From: Nitrospira sp.
Lineage (GTDB): Bacteria; Nitrospirota; Nitrospiria; Nitrospirales; Nitrospiraceae
Assembly: GCA_005116775.1 (NCBI GenBank)
Contig: SWDN01000003.1
Coordinates: 277,830-341,829 of the forward strand
Length of the DNA: 64,000 nucleotides
Direction: 5' to 3'
In this document: positions 62,155 to 64,000 of the stretch, piece by piece
Layout of the letters: the number at the start of each line of letters is the position of its first letter
How positions within the stretch are numbered: the first letter of the stretch is position 1
Notes under the pieces: generated by a model
What the model was told of the DNA's origin: nothing
The model's database searches: none
What the model saw: the letters and a program-made list of their open reading frames with translations, nothing else
Made by a program: the position numbers and the translations under genes

Positions 62155-63384
62155 TCAGCCTCTCCCGCGCTTGGTGAACCAATCCACTGCCCCAAGGCCG
62201 GCGGCGCGGCCAGCGGCGAAACAGGCAGTCAATAGGTAGCCTCCCGTCGGCGATTCCCAATCCAACATCTCGCCGGCACAGAACACACCTGGTAGACGGC
62301 GGATCATCAACTGTGCGTCAAGCGCTTCGAACAACACTCCTCCGGCCGTACTGATCGCTTCCTTCAACGGACGAGGCGCTATCAGTTTCACCGGCAAGGA
62401 TTTAATCGCAATAGCCAATCGAGCCGGGTCTGCAAAGTCATCTTTTGAAATCACTTCACGAAGCAACCCTGCCTTAACACCTTCGATATTGGCCTGCCGC
62501 TGAAGATGCGCTGCCATCGTGCGCTTGCTGCGTGGACGCGATAAATCGTGAGTCAGGCGAGGGATATTGCGGTCTGGGGCCAGGTCGAGCCGCAACGTCG
62601 CCGAGCCATTCGCCAGGATCTCATTGCGAAGCGCGGCGGATACCGTGTAGATCACCCCGCCTTCTACACCGGTTTCTGTGATGACACACTCTCCTGGATG
62701 CCAGGACTCGGCGCCGGTATGACTCCGTAGCACGACGGCCATAGACTTCACCGGATGCCCGGCAAACTTCATCCGGAAATGCTCGCTCCAGCCGACATCG
62801 AAACCACAGTTCGCCGGTTGCAATGGGGCGATCCGAACCCCGCGCTCTGCCAGCAACGGCACCCAGGACGCATCGGAGCCGAGTTTCGGCCAACTGCCTC
62901 CACCGAGCGCGAGCACCACTACATCGGCCTGGATAGATCGATTTCCCTCCGGCGTGGTAAAGCGCAGAGCCCCCTTCTCGTCCCAGCCAATCCACCGGTG
63001 TCTGACATGGAATTGGACGCCGGCCCTCCGCAATGCGCGGAGCCACGAACGCAGCAACGGCGCGGCCTTTAAATCCTTAGGAAATACGCGACCGGAAGTG
63101 CCCACAAATGTCTCAATGCCGAATCCACGAGCCCAAGCCTTGAGCGCGTCAGGTCCGAACGTCGCAATGAGCGGCGCGATCTGCGCCCGCCGTGCCCCAT
63201 AACGCGAGAGAAATTTCTCAGACGGTTCTGAGTGCGTAAGATTCAGGCCGCCTTTCCCTGCCAGGAGAAACTTGCGACCGACCGATGCCATGGCGTCGTA
63301 GAGATCGACCTGCGCGCCGGCAGCGCGTGCCACTTCTGCGGCCATGAGTCCGGCCGGTCCTCCACCGACAATGACAATCTTCAT
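62155..63384 (-). CDS. BaiN/HI0933-like NAD(P)/FAD-dependent oxidoreductase
   Basis: MKIVIVGGGPAGLMAAEVARAAGAQVDLYDAM, GKGGLNLTHSEP, PGVFCAGEMLDWESPTGGYLLTACFAAGRAAG. Confidence 0.92.
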   Translation of the reverse strand: MKIVIVGGGPAGLMAAEVARAAGAQVDLYDAMASVGRKFLLAGKGGLNLTHSEPSEKFLSRYGARRAQIAPLIATFGPDALKAWARGFGIETFVGTSGRVFPKDLKAAPLLRSWLRALRRAGVQFHVRHRWIGWDEKGALRFTTPEGNRSIQADVVVLALGGGSWPKLGSDASWVPLLAERGVRIAPLQPANCGFDVGWSEHFRMKFAGHPVKSMAVVLRSHTGAESWHPGECVITETGVEGGVIYTVSAALRNEILANGSATLRLDLAPDRNIPRLTHDLSRPRSKRTMAAHLQRQANIEGVKAGLLREVISKDDFADPARLAIAIKSLPVKLIAPRPLKEAISTAGGVLFEALDAQLMIRRLPGVFCAGEMLDWESPTGGYLLTACFAAGRAAGLGAVDWFTKRGRG

Positions 63385-63536
63385 CTGTATCCTGATAAAT
63401 GTTGGCTGGATAGTGAGCGGGCAAGAGATCAGGCCAAACGTCGCAGAACCCTACACGCAGAGCTGAAATAGGTCAAGCGCTGGAGTGCGCAACACAAGAT
63501 TTCACAACTCGGAACGAGCTATACTCTCGTGCAACA

Positions 63537-63851
63537 ATGGATGAACAAGAACCTCTACAAGTCATTGAACTTCGAATCAGTTACCGCTACGCGACCGCAC
63601 ACCCCTGGGTGATCCAGGCCGTTGGAGGATTTTTATCGGCCTATTTCATGGAGTATCCAGGATTTCGAGTGCAACGATACATGGAGGAATTAGAGTCCGG
63701 TACGCACTTATGGATCTGTGAGATACCGCCCAACATGAAAGTTCTCAGGCTTCTGAAGCGACTGAAGGAAGATATTCCCCCATGCCTCACCCAGCAAATC
63801 GCCACCGATCCACCAGCGCGGCCACGGTATCTCATCGATTGCCCTGAATAA
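63537..63851 (+). CDS. Hypothetical protein
   Basis: Intact 104-aa ORF. Confidence 0.45.
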   Translation: MDEQEPLQVIELRISYRYATAHPWVIQAVGGFLSAYFMEYPGFRVQRYMEELESGTHLWICEIPPNMKVLRLLKRLKEDIPPCLTQQIATDPPARPRYLIDCPE

Positions 63852-63854
63852 GAC

Positions 63855-63935
63855 AGGTTGATCTCGTTTATTTGGTTGATTTGGTTCATCTGGTTAGATT
63901 CACTCAATCAAACTAACGAGGCAAACCAGATAGAC
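63855..63935. repeat. TTTGGTT-rich imperfect palindromic element, copy 4
   Basis: gttgatctcgtttatttggttgatttggttcatctggttagattcactcaatcaaactaacgaggcaaaccaga; TCTGGTT/AACCAGA arms. Confidence 0.65.
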
Positions 63936-64000
63936 TGGAGATCAATATGATGGTTGCAGGGGATCAGCTCTTGAAGCCGTGAGGGTTCCTACTCTGCCAG

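Noticed and set aside
1-64000. CRISPR arrays, rRNA, tRNA, integrases or transposases
   Set aside because: No regularly spaced direct repeats with unique spacers, no recognisable rRNA/tRNA cores and no transposase motifs seen; tRNAscan-SE and Infernal should be run to confirm.

Overview
64 kb of a GC-rich bacterial chromosome, mostly housekeeping genes. Gene content and intergenic style suggest a Nitrospira-like bacterium, but this is inference and no search was run. Gene blocks: clpC; tsaD-hflX-nth-yicC-gmk-rpoZ-coaBC; aroQ-efp-accB-accC; thiE/bioD; putA; desaturase; apbC; lipA; pgm; htrA; EF-G-like; radC; rsmD-coaD-aspartate aminotransferase; purD/purH; two tandem OmpA/coiled-coil gene pairs; an APC permease; and a dnaE/accA region. 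Two points stand out. (1) Seven conserved genes are structurally broken. clpC, putA, agmatinase and dnaE-accA show internal deletion junctions. accB and coaBC carry diverged head-to-tail partial duplications. htrA has a small frameshift. The duplicate copies differ mostly at silent positions, as expected for two strains, so a strain-mixed metagenome assembly or scaffold artefact is the first hypothesis to test. (2) The best candidate for an undescribed functional unit is a minus-strand gene pair at 51.7-55.8 kb. One gene encodes a papain-like C1 peptidase fused to a GHSAG alpha/beta-hydrolase; the other encodes a large GHSGG lipoprotein with an in-frame amber codon in its signal peptide. Other items are a duplicated BON/OmpA + membrane coiled-coil (HhH) operon, a family of TTTGGTT-rich intergenic repeats, an EF-G paralogue with altered G motifs, and several perfect hairpins. 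No CRISPR, rRNA, tRNA or transposase was recognised by eye.
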